DNA of 64,000 bases, taken from NCBI GenBank assembly GCA_030549335.1, contig CM060196.1, forward strand, positions 72,996,139-73,060,138. Direction: 5' to 3'. The number at the start of each line of letters is the position of its first letter. Position 1 is the stretch's first letter. A program made the translations under genes and the position numbers. The notes under the pieces are model-generated. The model did no database searches. It saw nothing but the letters and a program-made list of their open reading frames with translations, and was not told the origin of the DNA. The stretch is from Pontederia crassipes. Taxonomy: Eukaryota > Streptophyta > Magnoliopsida > Commelinales > Pontederiaceae. Positions 1 to 11,118 of the stretch are shown piece after piece.

Positions 1-1929
1 TATAAAAGGTTAACCAATCAAAATATTAATCTAAACAAATCAGCTATTTATCTACCCCCAAAGTTCCACACAAGAAGAAAACAATTGATTAAAAATATTC
101 TAAATATCAAAATCGATTATTTTTCCTTCACTTATCTTGGGGTACCAATTTCCTACAGGCATATCAATAGAAGATCTATGCATTACTTGGAAGCCAAAAC
201 TCATAGCAGATTAGCTGGCTGGAAAAAGAAAATACTCACTCAAGTTGGGAAGATCACCCTGATCAAATCTACCCTATCATCAATACCAAATTAATTATAC
301 TCTCAGCTCTCTTCATGTGTGTTCAGGTCTAATTGACTCTCTAGAACGTATATCTAGATCCTTTTTGTGGTCTTCGTCTAGTGAGAAGCAGGGCCTACAT
401 CTAATCAATTGGGAAACTGCACTACTGCCAAAGCATGATGGTGGCCTTGGAATTAAATCTTTAAAACTCATGAAAACTGCTCTTTTGGCAAAGAAAATCC
501 TACCCATTCTAAATAACTCTCAGGACTTATTTACTTCTGTAGTTATCCATAAGTATGGAAGTCCTCATCCATGGAATCTTAATCATAGTAACCAGAACAA
601 AATCCAGGCCTAGTGCTGGAGACAACTAATGCAAACATTGGATAAAATTAAACTTGGGTTCCGGAAGTACATTGGTAATGGTTTTACAACTCATGCTTAC
701 TGTGATACATGGTTTTCAATATTCCAATTACTACTTAAGCCAATGTTCATTCGGCTTTGAGTACTTATATGATTGCTGATCTTATCTTGAATAATGCTTG
801 GAACGTTGATATTCTGTCCAATTGCTTTGCCCCATGTTTGGTAGATAAAATTCTTGACATTAAATTGCCTACTTTCCCCAAGGATGACACATGAGTTTGG
901 GTTCCAGATCATTCTGCTAAGTCGGTATATAACTTTATTTGTAAGCCACCGGTGCCACCTGGGCATGCTGGATGGCTTGGATGGAATAGAATCTGGAGCA
1001 TCAAGGTTCTCCCAAAAATTTAGATTTTTCCTTGAAAGTTAGCTCACACTCGTTTGCCTACCAAGCATATGCTTATTAGATTCAGCTCTTCTATCAACCC
1101 TGTGTGTACATTATGTGGTTCTGATATTGAAACAAACGAATATCTATTTTCAAATGTCCAATTGTTTCCCGGGTGTGAGAACTATTTCAGTGTAAAACTA
1201 GTTATACCTTCAGGTTTTTTCACACTTGGGAAGATGGTAACTGGGTGCTGATACTTCTTCTTTTTCTAAACTTCAGACCCTCTTTGCCTTAACCTTGTGG
1301 GGTATTTGAAAAATGCATAATGATGCTCATTTCAATTCCATCCAGGCAACCCTGCCGAGATCTGGTCGCGGGTCTTGGCTTCATATTATGAGTTACAAAC
1401 GCCCATTCTTGAGATGACTTCCCAGCGATCCATACCTTGGACCGCTGGGAGCCTCCTCCCCAATCTGTGTTCAAATTAAATACATATGGTTCCTTTGTGA
1501 GCCATGGGGAGGGGGAGTAGGCTACTTAGTGTGAAACTCTAATACCATTTTCTTTTGTGCAGAGGCTGGTCCTGGCAAATTTCACTTGGCGCTGGAAGCT
1601 GAAACATGGGCAATTAATTCGGCTTACTACATTGTATCAAGCTTGGGTTGCAAAGGATCATTTTGGAAAAGGACTCGTCTTCTGCCGTTTCAATCATCAA
1701 CCGGGATGCTATCTGCCCATGGAGAATAAAAAACATTGTATCTGATATTTGAATTCTGATGTCAAATTTTACTCAATTTACTTGTAATCATGTGGACAGA
1801 TTATGTAATGCGCATTTTGGTAGACGATCGAATTGCGATCTTTTTTTGGAGGATGATCCACCTCCGGGTATCCTCAATATTTTGTATCAACTTTAGTAAA
1901 TGAAAGCATTCTGTTTTGTTAAAAAAAAA
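1..1929 (+). mobile_element. LINE-A: 3' part of a non-LTR retrotransposon, decayed
   Basis: The 3' end of a plant L1-type LINE whose 5' part lies outside the window. Broken translated segments follow the order of LINE ORF2: C-terminal reverse transcriptase and connection region (85-613), a zf-RVT-like segment (1054-1251) and RNase H (about 1457-1895). The element ends in a short A-run at 1921-1929. LINE-B and LINE-C have the same domain order and similar ends, so the three are probably one family. The target duplication cannot be tested because the 5' end is missing. Confidence 0.85.
85..1895 (+). pseudogene. LINE-A ORF2, C-terminal part (RT thumb, zf-RVT, RNase H)
   Basis: The ORF2 polyprotein performs target-primed reverse transcription; only its C-terminal part is here. 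At 124-290 there is a YLGVPISY motif, then LAGWKKKILTQVGKITLIKS, the signature that follows the RT palm in plant LINEs. At 330-610 lie SFLWSSS and LPKHDGGLGIKSL. At 1054-1170 the motif PVCTLCGSDIET resembles the zf-RVT zinc-binding region, but the later HLFFEC is degraded. At 1465-1895 RNase H can be followed across frames. Its first catalytic DGS reads YGS, so the active site is damaged. Many stops and frameshifts make the copy dead. Confidence 0.8.
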
Positions 1930-2131
1930 TTGTCAATTATAAAACTCTTGCAGGGGCTCATGCTGCACAGATGCAAAAAGGATAAGTGTCTTTTAATATA
2001 TTATTTCAAACTAATCGATCATCATCCAATACATATATGCTACATAAAAAAGGAGACAAATCACACCATAAGAATTGAATCTATCTCAAACTTCACGGCC
2101 CAGTAGTAGTACTGTTCTTTGCTTCGGGATA

Positions 2132-3511
2132 TCACGGACCATTGGTGTAGCTCAAAACCGAAAAGATTGTCTGAATTAAAGTGAGGGTCAAGAGAAGAAT
2201 TGCAGCCAGAAGGGATATGACGGACCATGGATTGCTGAAGTAGTCACCCACCAACTTTGCCCTCCATGCATGCCAAAATAATCTGCTGTATTTGTTGATG
2301 TCCATGAATTCCTTCACAAACCTGTGGTCTTCAATGTCGTTCAGGCGGCAGGAGTTGCTGAGCTGGTTGAAGAAGCGCGCCACCGCCTCGTTGCTGGGCA
2401 TCATCCTCTCCACGATCCCTCTGCGTACGAGCAGTTCGACGTCCTCCGGCGTGTCCACCAGATGATCCATGAAAATGGCGTAGCTGCTCACCACTTGTTC
2501 CCTGTTCCCCGTGCACTGCTCGAAGGCCAGGAGGTTGGCCAAAAGACAGCTCATCTCGTCGCTGAGGGTGATCGGCGGGATCTCAAGAACACCGTCGACC
2601 CAGCTGAATGTTAGGTCAAATATGCTGTCCATTGGTGACATCGATTTCTTCCGGAACGCCACGCCAGCCGCATGAAGTCTTGTAGCGGATGGTATCGAAC
2701 AACGGGAGTAACTAAGATTGTTATTACCGAAGTGCTTCATGAATATGAAAGAAAAGACGGTAGAAATTAATTTTAAAGGGTTCAGGAATCTAATCAGTTG
2801 GTAGCTGAGTGACACCGGGGAGTTCTTTGTGGTCGGCTCCTTGGGACGGCAGATACACTGGTGGTAGACGTGGACAAGATGGTGGTAATTCAAAGTTATG
2901 TCTATGGTTGGGACATAATGATCAGCCGTATGCAGCCTTGTGCTGAGGAACAATTCACATATCAAATTAAATACGTTAAGACGTTGGATAGGAAGGCCAG
3001 AGTTTCCCAGTCTACAAAAATGATCATACAAAGTTTGTAAAACAAAGAAAGGTATCTGGTTTTCCAGCAGTAGCAGATCGTGGATTATCATATGCTGAAT
3101 CCATTTCGTCCCACAAAATGTGTTGGTTGACTTACGTGTTTTGATTGTAATCAGGAACTGAATAATGAAACAGCAATCTCTCAGCAACATCTGGAGGAAT
3201 TCCTCGCTGCCGAGGTTTACGCTGTGGAAGTAGCACCTTCTTGCTCTCTCCTCCAGCGACCTCAGCATCGAGATACAGCTCTTTACCTGCGTCTCGTCGC
3301 GTAAGAGTTCACCTTGGAACTCAACCTTCACCCTCTCCATGGTTGCGAACTCGGATTTGCCCTGGTGATAGGGCCCGATGGAGACGATCTCAGGGTGGAA
3401 CAGCTGCTCCCGTCCGCGACAGACGTTTGCCGGGATCCGGAAGATGGTGCACCCTGACTCCGACGATTGACGCAAATCATCAATCACTATCTTGTGTGTG
3501 AAAAGCTCCAT
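2132..3511 (-). CDS. DUF247 (UPF0481) membrane protein, intact single-exon gene
   Basis: A complete 459-residue ORF on the minus strand without introns, within the usual 400-550 residue range of plant DUF247 proteins. Family hallmarks in order: CTIFRIP and LFHPEIVSIGPYHQG (about 21-51), RRCYFH (about 91-96), WIQHMIIHDLLLLENQIPFF (about 137-156), DGVLEIPPITLSDEM, HLVDTPEDVELLVRRGI, then LFWHAW and FSNPWSVISLLAAILLLTL running into a C-terminal membrane segment (about 431-453). The start is the first ATG after a TATA box about 110 bases upstream. Biochemical function is unknown for most of the family; in grasses some DUF247 genes are linked to the S and Z self-incompatibility loci, but nothing here shows such a role. 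A broken paralogue lies at 45830-47268 on the same strand. This is the best candidate for a working host gene in the window. Confidence 0.92.
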   Translation of the reverse strand: MELFTHKIVIDDLRQSSESGCTIFRIPANVCRGREQLFHPEIVSIGPYHQGKSEFATMERVKVEFQGELLRDETQVKSCISMLRSLEERARRCYFHSVNLGSEEFLQMLLRDCCFIIQFLITIKTRKSTNTFCGTKWIQHMIIHDLLLLENQIPFFVLQTLYDHFCRLGNSGLPIQRLNVFNLICELFLSTRLHTADHYVPTIDITLNYHHLVHVYHQCICRPKEPTTKNSPVSLSYQLIRFLNPLKLISTVFSFIFMKHFGNNNLSYSRCSIPSATRLHAAGVAFRKKSMSPMDSIFDLTFSWVDGVLEIPPITLSDEMSCLLANLLAFEQCTGNREQVVSSYAIFMDHLVDTPEDVELLVRRGIVERMMPSNEAVARFFNQLSNSCRLNDIEDHRFVKEFMDINKYSRLFWHAWRAKLVGDYFSNPWSVISLLAAILLLTLTLIQTIFSVLSYTNGP

Positions 3512-3618
3512 GTTCCTTCACAAATTTTCACCACGGCAGAAAAGATCTCTCAGCACCCTCTTTATTTACTTTTTTCTCTCTCAAACGTTTTAGTTGGCTT
3601 CGTTCCATCAAAGCATCA

Positions 3619-3630
3619 CTCTATATAGAG
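3619..3630 (-). promoter_or_regulatory. TATA box of the DUF247 gene
   Basis: The palindromic CTCTATATAGAG lies about 110 bases upstream of the ATG of the DUF247 gene, a plausible core-promoter distance for plants with a short 5' UTR. Pyrimidine-rich TTTTTTCTCTCTC on the + strand lies between it and the ATG. Confidence 0.45.
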
Positions 3631-3632
3631 AA

Positions 3633-4909
3633 TAAACATCCTGACTTTGAATTAAAAAATAGTTGAACTTCCTAGTACACATATATTAATTATAATAACT
3701 CCTTGCATCCAAAATATTATGGTATGTATAGGGCTTGATGATCTATATGATAAAAAATAGGTATGATGTTGATAGGAACTTCACAAATATCTTATTGAAA
3801 AGTAATAATTACATATTAAAATTAAAGTATACAGTGATTATAATCATAATTAACTTGCATGTTTTGCTAACTAAGTTATTTATAGGGAAACATAAGCGAA
3901 AACATCTCAAAGTTTATTTTAATTAAAAATAAGATAATTCTTACTTTACGTTAAGAAACATTCATTTCATTTAGTCTTCTTCTATTAATAATTTTTAAAT
4001 ACGTTAATTGATAAAAGAAAAAAAATGAGTGTTCGACGTGCATGCATCCAGCTAAGACCACCCTACTGGTCAGCAACGCCATCGTAAATTTTGAGGACAT
4101 TATTTTTATCAGTTTCCATTGTTTTCTGCTGACCAGGTCATTTCTAATACCAAAACTTATCACTAGTGAAGTGACGTGACGTATGAAACAAGGAATTAGG
4201 GTACGTCAAGTACGTCTACTCTACTATGTGACCAGTAAACTAACACTTAAAAAGGACCGGAACCATTAACTTAAGTCTAATTACTAAATAAAACAAGACA
4301 AATATAAAGATGATCCACTTTTTAACATCGAATTCTTTTAAGATTGTTCATAGTTACAAATTAGACATACACAACATAAGATCCACCACTCCGCATTTCC
4401 TTATATCTAAATATCATGACTTTTGTTAGACGTATGGCGTTTGATAAATTGGACGAATCAAATTAAATTTAAAATGTATAATATCATATGTGATAGAATG
4501 TTATATTTGATATCAGAGTGGTTCTTCATATATATAGAACATGATCTCCAGTAAGTGTAATATTCAAAAATTGAAAAATTAAAATTAAAATTAAAACTAG
4601 AATATTTTGAAAAAAAATCATAATCTAAATTAATATAATATTATTTATAATTGGTTTTTGGATGTTCTCATATCTATTATTGTTCTCTCATATTTTAAAG
4701 TTTAAAATATAAAATTAAAAATATATAACATATTTCATTTATGTTCGGAATTTTCTCAATAAATAAAAGATCTTATAACAAAAGTTTGTTTATAAGACTA
4801 ATAATAAATTACTAAATCTAAAAAATAAATAAAATTCGACTACGAGTAGGAATCTTTGTTTGTAAATAAAGGAAATATAATATATATATATTAAAATTTT
4901 CATTAGGTA
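3633..4909. other. AT-rich intergenic DNA upstream of the DUF247 gene
   Basis: About 1.3 kb of AT-rich sequence with no ORF resembling a gene. It probably includes the distal promoter of the DUF247 gene and ends at the target site of the gypsy element. Confidence 0.6.
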
Positions 4910-4914
4910 ATAAG

Positions 4915-6452
4915 TGATGCGTTGAAATGATGTAACAAAATAAAATCGCTAGTAAGTGCACTAGTCGTTCAAGTAATATAGTAAAAAAAGTAAGAGTGTC
5001 GAACTCACGAGGAATATTATTAATTCAATATCTGAATTTATAAATTAATAAGAGAGAAAAAATATGAAATTTTGGAAAAGAGGTTTTGTAAAATAAAATA
5101 AAGGAAATAGGATAAAGATAAGATAATGGTGTTGAAGTTAGACCTTGGGATGAAAATAGATCAGGATAAATATTTGAACCATAAAAGATAAAATTAATCT
5201 TTAAAGATTGATTAGAGTCTCTCTAAAGTAATCTAACATGATTATCTTGCGGTCTCCACGACTGGCATCCCTCAATCTAATCATATAGAACTATCTTAAT
5301 TTAATAAGAATTGAAGTCTCCACGACTGATACCCTAAAAACATATTAAAATTAAGATGCATTAAATTGGATTCCCTAGACTATTAATCACTCCACAAACT
5401 GGTATAGATTAATAGACCACACAAACTTAATTCTCCACACACTAGCTATCAAATTTATGTCAATTATTAATTTTAGATAAAATCAATTAAAATTAGTTAT
5501 CATGAATTCTGAAATTAAACACTCCACAAACTGGTATAGCCTAATTCAGAAATTCAATTAACTAACATAAAAACATTAAGGACAATTAATAATTGATCAG
5601 AAAAGATTAAAACAAATAAAATAGGGTCAAAATATTTCCCTTCAATTAATAATCTTCTAAAATAATAATCCTGAAAACATGGAGTTCATCCTATAAATTC
5701 TGTAGAGATAACAATAAAATAACAATAATAATTGGAAGAATTACACCCAAAATAGAAGTAGAGCTCTTGAATTGGGCAGACAGTCGGACAGCCTCTCGGA
5801 CTTGATCAGGATCGCGATCAACCTCCAATCGTCGCACCTCTCTCCTCTTGGTCGTAGCCTGCATAGCTCACGACTCGCCGTGGAAGAAACCTGAACTTCA
5901 GAGCACCCCCTTCATATCTTGATCAAAATAATAAACAATTCATATCTTTACACCTTTCCATTACGCCCAAAATGATAACATCTTCTAATTTTGGCCAAAA
6001 CGATGAGTTTTCTTTCCGTTACCCCCTCCAAATTTTGGCCAAAACAAAGAAGAGTCCTTATCATTACGTCCAAAACCATGAGTTCTTCAATTTTGGCCAA
6101 AACGATAGGCTTTTTATCTTTACCCCTTCGAAATCTCGGCCAAAACAAAGAAGAGTCCTTATTACGCCCAAAACGATAAATCATTTCTTCAAATCTCGGC
6201 CAAACTTCTTCTAATCTCGGCTGAAACGTCCATTCTTGATCAAATATAAATCATGTATTCGATTTTTCCTGCAAAATAATTATCAAAATTTAATTAATCA
6301 TCCACAATTAAAATATTCAAAGAATTAATAATAAAAATTGATAAATCCGGAATTACGAATAAAAGTGACAAAAAATGATGCATGCCATGATCAAATTACA
6401 TAAAAATTAACTAAAATAATAATCTAAAATATATTGTATTTTGCATGCATCA
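4915..6452 (-). repeat. 3' LTR of the Gag-only gypsy element
   Basis: 1538 bp, TGATGCATGC at its start in element orientation (6452) and ACGCATCA at its end (4915). It matches 11119-12523 closely by eye over about 1.4 kb and, more distantly, the solo LTR at 49793-51603. It includes a short repeated block at 5960-6240. Confidence 0.9.
5960..6240 (-). repeat. Internal LTR repeats (GGCCAAAACGAT motif, about 101-bp unit)
   Basis: Two imperfect copies of a unit of about 101 bp (marker AAAACAAAGAAGAGTCCTTA at 6041 and 6142) with the interspersed motif TTTTGGCCAAAACGAT or CTCGGCCAAAAC. The same block is present at about 12030-12300 in the other LTR. Confidence 0.7.
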
Positions 6453-6487
6453 AACTCCCCCAAGCTTAAAGTCTTGCTTGTCCTCAA
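6453..6487 (-). other. Terminal polypurine tract module of the Gag-only element
   Basis: On the minus strand TTGAGGACAAGCAA is followed by AAGCTTGGGGGAG and then directly by the LTR start TGATGC. This is the expected site for plus-strand priming. The same module precedes the 3' LTR of the Athila element at 25014-25048. Confidence 0.75.
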
Positions 6488-6799
6488 GCAAAAATTTAAA
6501 GCAAAGCTCAAGGACAAGGGTTCCATCATAGCTTCCATGTTGTCAACTGACTAATTTTCTCACACAGTTCTTCTGCACACCTACTACTCAGTATCTTATC
6601 GTTTTCCATGCACTTAGCTTCGTAGAGGTTCTGAATGCTACACAAATTTAAACAGTCTCAAATTCAGCTTTGTAGAAAAATAAGTTGTCTGTCAAATAGT
6701 AGCATTAATATTGAACACATAAGTACTAATTGAGCTTAAAACTTTTTCTTTATTTTTTTTACACTTTTATTTTCAATCATTTTAAAAGTTCTAATCTTC

Positions 6800-7085
6800 A
6801 AGCAGGATTGCACAAGGAAGTCCATGTAGCGGGCTTCGAACTGATGACTCCCAGACCAGATGGCCTTAGGGCAATAGGTGATAAGGCACCCCTCGAGATT
6901 ACTTGCCCGAACAACCAAGGTTCTGAATGAAGAGTTCAAACTTAGCCATGATTCAGTACTCCTGTGCTTCTCCATATTCCTCAAGATGGTCCATGTAGCA
7001 AGTTTTCAATCGACGGATCCCAGAGCAGTTGCCCTTAGGTCATCAAGTATGAACCCCTACGGATCTAATTACCCAAACACATCTT
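6800..7085 (-). repeat. Two diverged direct repeats, about 160-bp spacing
   Basis: Around 6820-6870 and 6985-7040 the + strand repeats GTCCATGTAGC, then a diverged stretch, then CCCAGA and CCTTAGG. They lie between the internal and terminal polypurine modules of the Gag-only element. No coding potential recognised. Confidence 0.5.
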
Positions 7086-7554
7086 GATTCCAGATAACAC
7101 TTTTGTACCTACACATAACTTTATTCAACTTTTTTTTTTCACTATTTTTTTACACATTTTTTTAAGCTCAAGGAGTACTTAATATGGTCAATAAAAAGGC
7201 TACTATTATCAAGACTTAAAAGAAATAAAAAGGCATGAATATGATTTTATCATCTAGTCATTCACAATTCTACTTAGCATAGGCACATAATCCATAAGTT
7301 TGATACTAAAATGGCAAGTGATAAGAAAGAAAAGCATTCAAATTTCATCAATTAATGACATGTCTTTGAATTTTTACTAAAAGATAATTAAAATAGTAAG
7401 ATAAGAGTTTGTAAGATGGTAGCAAAAATAAATGCATGCAATGGTATTTTTCAGAAATTTTTCATTTTTTCAATTTTTTGGGATTTTTTAGATATACATG
7501 CAAAGATAAGCAAGTAAAAAGAAAAATAAGAAAAAATGTGATGCATGAAATGCA

Positions 7555-7589
7555 AACTCCCCCAAGCTTGAACCAGACGCTGTCCTCAG
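7555..7589 (-). other. Internal polypurine-like module of the Gag-only element
   Basis: On the minus strand CTGAGGACAG is followed by AAGCTTGGGGGAGTTTGCA, almost identical to the terminal module 1.1 kb downstream. It is followed by ATGCATCA, which resembles a scrambled LTR start. It may be a second priming site or a relic of a duplicated 3' end. Confidence 0.6.
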
Positions 7590-7689
7590 TGTTAGGCCAA
7601 CAAGGGAAAGAGATACAAATAAAGTGGAAAAACTAAAGAAAAGGGAAAATAAAGAAGAGGGAAAAGAAACAACCGGATTTATTGTCGGT

Positions 7690-8270
7690 GGAGAGATGCT
7701 CGGCCTCAATATATATGTCGATGAAGGTGTCGGCCACAAAAGCTGAAGAGACTCGGTCGAGATTCTTGTGGTGTCAGTGTTATGAGCTTCACAGCCGTAA
7801 ATGATGTCGGTGAGAGGAGACCTCGGTCGATAATTGATGGATATCTGCCGCAATAAAAAAAAGCTTGGCCGCAAAATTTTTTGGATGAAGATCTCGGTCG
7901 ATAAAAACTTGGTCGTAATGTGGTGTGGATGAATATCTCGGCCGAGATTTGCTTAAGGCTGGTTTCTCAGTCGGAACGGGAAAGTTCTCGGTCGATATTT
8001 AAGGAGATGCTGGCCGCAATGTTTTGTCGATGAAGATTTCAGCCACGAATTCTCGGCCGTAAGGAACTGGGCGTGGTGCTTTTTGGGCGTAAGGGAGCAG
8101 CGGTGGGCGTCGGTGAGACATCGGCCATCAGGAGGAAACCATTGTGAGAACTTCGGCCAAAATTCAGTGACTTCTCGACCGCAATTGGAGAAGTTCGGCC
8201 GCAATCGTAGGTTGGGGATCAGCAGCTTTGTTTCCGATCGGTCAAATCCAACAGAGTACGGGTGCAAACT
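7690..8270 (-). repeat. CGGCCG-type motif array, 3' of gag
   Basis: The + strand shows repeated CTCGGTCGA, TTGGCCGCAAAA, CTCGGCCGAGAT and related words every 30-60 bases. It is the same vocabulary as the leader array at 9990-11060, on the other side of gag. The small ORFs over it look like by-products. Confidence 0.6.
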
Positions 8271-8465
8271 TGGTGTCCGACGTGTCTGACGTTCTCCCCT
8301 CGCACATAAATTAATTAGATGACTCCATAAAAAATAAAATAAAATGTCTAATTAAAAATAAAACTATCACTGAAACTAATTCTATCTAACTAAGATATTC
8401 GTTAATAACTAATCAAAAAAATAAAAAGGATAGAAATAGTTCTGATTTATAGTCATTAGCTTGAC

Positions 8466-9632
8466 TTAGTCCTGATGAAAATCAAAGCATATTTTGCTCT
8501 TCCCCCTTGGATTTTTCTCTGTGTTGCTTGGGAGAGAGACCGGTGTACGTCTAGTCAGTTGTGCCGCCATCTGGCCCAATTGTCTTTCCAAATTTCGAAT
8601 TGATGCATCCTGATTAGTGGCTCTAGACTCCATATCCTTTTGCAATGATTGCATAGTGTCTATGATCTGTGCCATCATCTCCTGCATGTGATTTGATGAT
8701 TGATATTGGGGAGCATCAGGTTGCCTCTTTGATGGGCCAGAGGGTTGGCCTTGATTCTGATTATAGGCAAACTTCGGATTGTGTCTCCAACCATAATCGT
8801 TGTTCCTATAAAATAGGTTGGAAATAAAATTAGCATTTTCAATTTGATTTGAATCTGAAGTATTACCTGTAAGGCTATAATTGCTGGAATTTCTCATTAG
8901 TGACATCATCTGCTCGAATTTTTGATTAAGTGACTCCAGCTGAGCCACTATTTCTGAAGATTGTATTCCTTGTGCAGCATGTACATCTTGAGTTTGGCGA
9001 GATGGACTCCTTTCTTGGCTTGACTTGAGGGCTACAACTTCAATTATATCTTGTATCTCACTAGGGCGTTTAGATCCCAACACTGTCCCTCCTGCTGATT
9101 GATCCAGCTTATCTTGATCTACAGCTCGCAATCCATGATAGAAATCTTCCATCACTTGCCACTTTGGGATTCTATTATCAGGAACTCTGGCCAACAGTTC
9201 CTTATATCGTTCTCATGCTTCATATAATGTCTTGTTATCATCTTGAACAAATGCCCTTAGCTCTCTTCTATATTTGCCTGCTTTTTGTGGTGGGCAATAT
9301 TTTCCAACAAACTTTTCTACCAGTTCCAACCATGAGTGAATTGATCCTGCAGGCAAAGTTTTGAACCACGTAGAAGCTTTATCACATAAGGATTGTGGAA
9401 ATAATAATAAACGAATAACTTTAGTAGAAACATTATTATTTTTAAAGGTGCTAAGAGTGGCAAGAAATTTGTCAAGGTGATCGTGAGGGTCTTCATGAAA
9501 TCCTCCTCCAAATTGGGATGCTTGTATCATTCTCACGATTGCCGGATTTATCTCAAAATTATTTGCATTGATTTCAGGCAGCACAATGCATGATTCTCGG
9601 TCATTATATCTGACCGAGACATATTCTCTCAT
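8466..9632 (-). pseudogene. gag: gag of the Gag-only gypsy element (one nonsense codon)
   Basis: A single 389-codon frame read on the minus strand, interrupted only by TGA at 9213-9215 in the context YEA-stop-ERYKEL. Related Gags have Trp there, so TGG to TGA is the likely change. The capsid region (first 140 residues) has NFEINPAIVRMIQASQFGG, HEDPHDHLDKF, LLLFPQSLCDKASTWF and KYCPPQK, as in Athila/Tat Gags, and aligns with the Gag at 18035. The second half has a Gln-rich coiled-coil-like stretch with NLERQLGQMA. No CCHC knuckle is visible at the place where the 18035 element has one. The frame ends at PSNTEKNPRGKSK, where related elements continue to the protease. An upstream start in the same frame is possible. 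Confidence 0.85.
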
Positions 9633-9989
9633 AGAGAGTTTTGCTTCATCTTCTCGTCGATTATTTTGTGGCGGAACTAGTTCATTTTGTTGCTCTAGTC
9701 TCTGATTGTCGCGTGCTTATTCAACTATTTTTCTGATATTTCTTCTTAATCAACGAGAAGTTCTTTCAATTTCAGGATCAAATTCCAAAGGCGAATTTGA
9801 ACTCCTCGTGCGCTTATCAGAAGATTCCAGGATTGGTTGTGATTAAATATTCAGTAATACCTGCTTCAACCAATTTTTAGTAAGATAAAAGAAAAAGAAA
9901 AAAAGAAAAAATAATATATACAAAAAAATAAATAAAAAGAAATATAGATAATAGGTCATGAAGAAATAAGATTTAAATCGATAAAAGTC

Positions 9990-11060
9990 TCTCGGGTTTA
10001 TAGAACTAAAAATTCATCATTAAAATTAATTTCCAAGTGGAATTTATCAGAAACCTATTTATGGCCGCCAAACGCTCTTCAAACCAATTCAAATGCCAAA
10101 TACCTCGACCGAAAGTAAATCAAACGGATAATCGTAAAAATCATGCACTCGTTCGGCCGTAAAACTTAACCATGTGTCAACATTATGGCCGTAAAAGCAA
10201 TAATCAACAAAATAATTTCAGAGAGGTTAATGAGATTGATCGATCGCCAAACATATCTCGGCCGAAATTAAATTAGTTGAGAAATTGAATAATTCGAGGC
10301 TCGTTCGGCCGTAAAAACAACGAAACAGTGTCGAAAGAGATTAATCAACGTGAAGGCATATAACTTGTTGGATTATGGCCGAAACAACGTCGTAAGATAT
10401 CATAAAAATTAACACGGCGATGAATCATTTCGGCCGAAAGATAATTAAATTGACTCCTAGGCGTAAAGAATTAATCAACTCCTCACATATAAAACTCTAG
10501 GCGTAAAGAACCGAAGTCGACAACCTTTGGCCGTAAAATAGAATAGAGTTTCGGTCGAAATAAAAATCGAACGAAACGTCGACAAATGAATTATTACGGC
10601 CGAGGAAGAGGACAATTCATATCGGCTGTAAATCGATGAAAATTAAGTGGAACGTGATCCTTTACGACCGAGAAAGAAAAATCCACAAATAAACTGGACG
10701 AAAAGGTCGTAAGATGGCGTAAAAACAAATGTTCAGAAAATATCAGCCGTAAAACCAGAGTAAGAAAACAACTATCGGCCGCAAAATTCATTCCCTCATA
10801 TGTCTTAAAGAAGATTCAGAATTATCGGCCGCAAAATCAAGCATCAATCTAATGCGCAAAGAAAAATCAATTCGATGTCATTGATAAGTGAAATTTCGGA
10901 CGTAAAGGATTAAAGTTTGTTTTGCGGGCGTAAAAAAAAATTTGAAATCATTAAAGCTGAAAAAGGTCAAATCAATATTAAAAAGAAGTTTATGGGCGCA
11001 AAAACAAGATTCATTCTCGGCCGTAAAAAAAACCATGAGATAAATTCTCGGTCATAACAA
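9990..11060 (-). repeat. Leader array of about 20 CGGCCGTAAA-like motifs
   Basis: Noncoding leader of the Gag-only element. On the + strand degenerate words such as TCGGCCGTAAAA, ATGGCCGTAAAA, ATCGGCCGCAAAA and TAGGCGTAAAG occur about 20 times, spaced roughly every 45 bases, separated by unique AT-rich sequence. It is not a simple tandem repeat. Confidence 0.7.
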
Positions 11061-11118
11061 ACAATATAAAATGTAAAGCCACTGAAATCAATGTTGCAGC
11101 TGCAAAATTGAAAAAATA

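Noticed and set aside
2324..2614. Antisense ORFs over the DUF247 gene
   Set aside because: They overlap the conserved DUF247 frame and resemble no protein; they arise from the GC-rich codon pattern.
7488..7874. A 128-codon ORF on the minus strand
   Set aside because: It covers the motif array and the internal polypurine module of the Gag-only element; low-complexity residues and no family resemblance.
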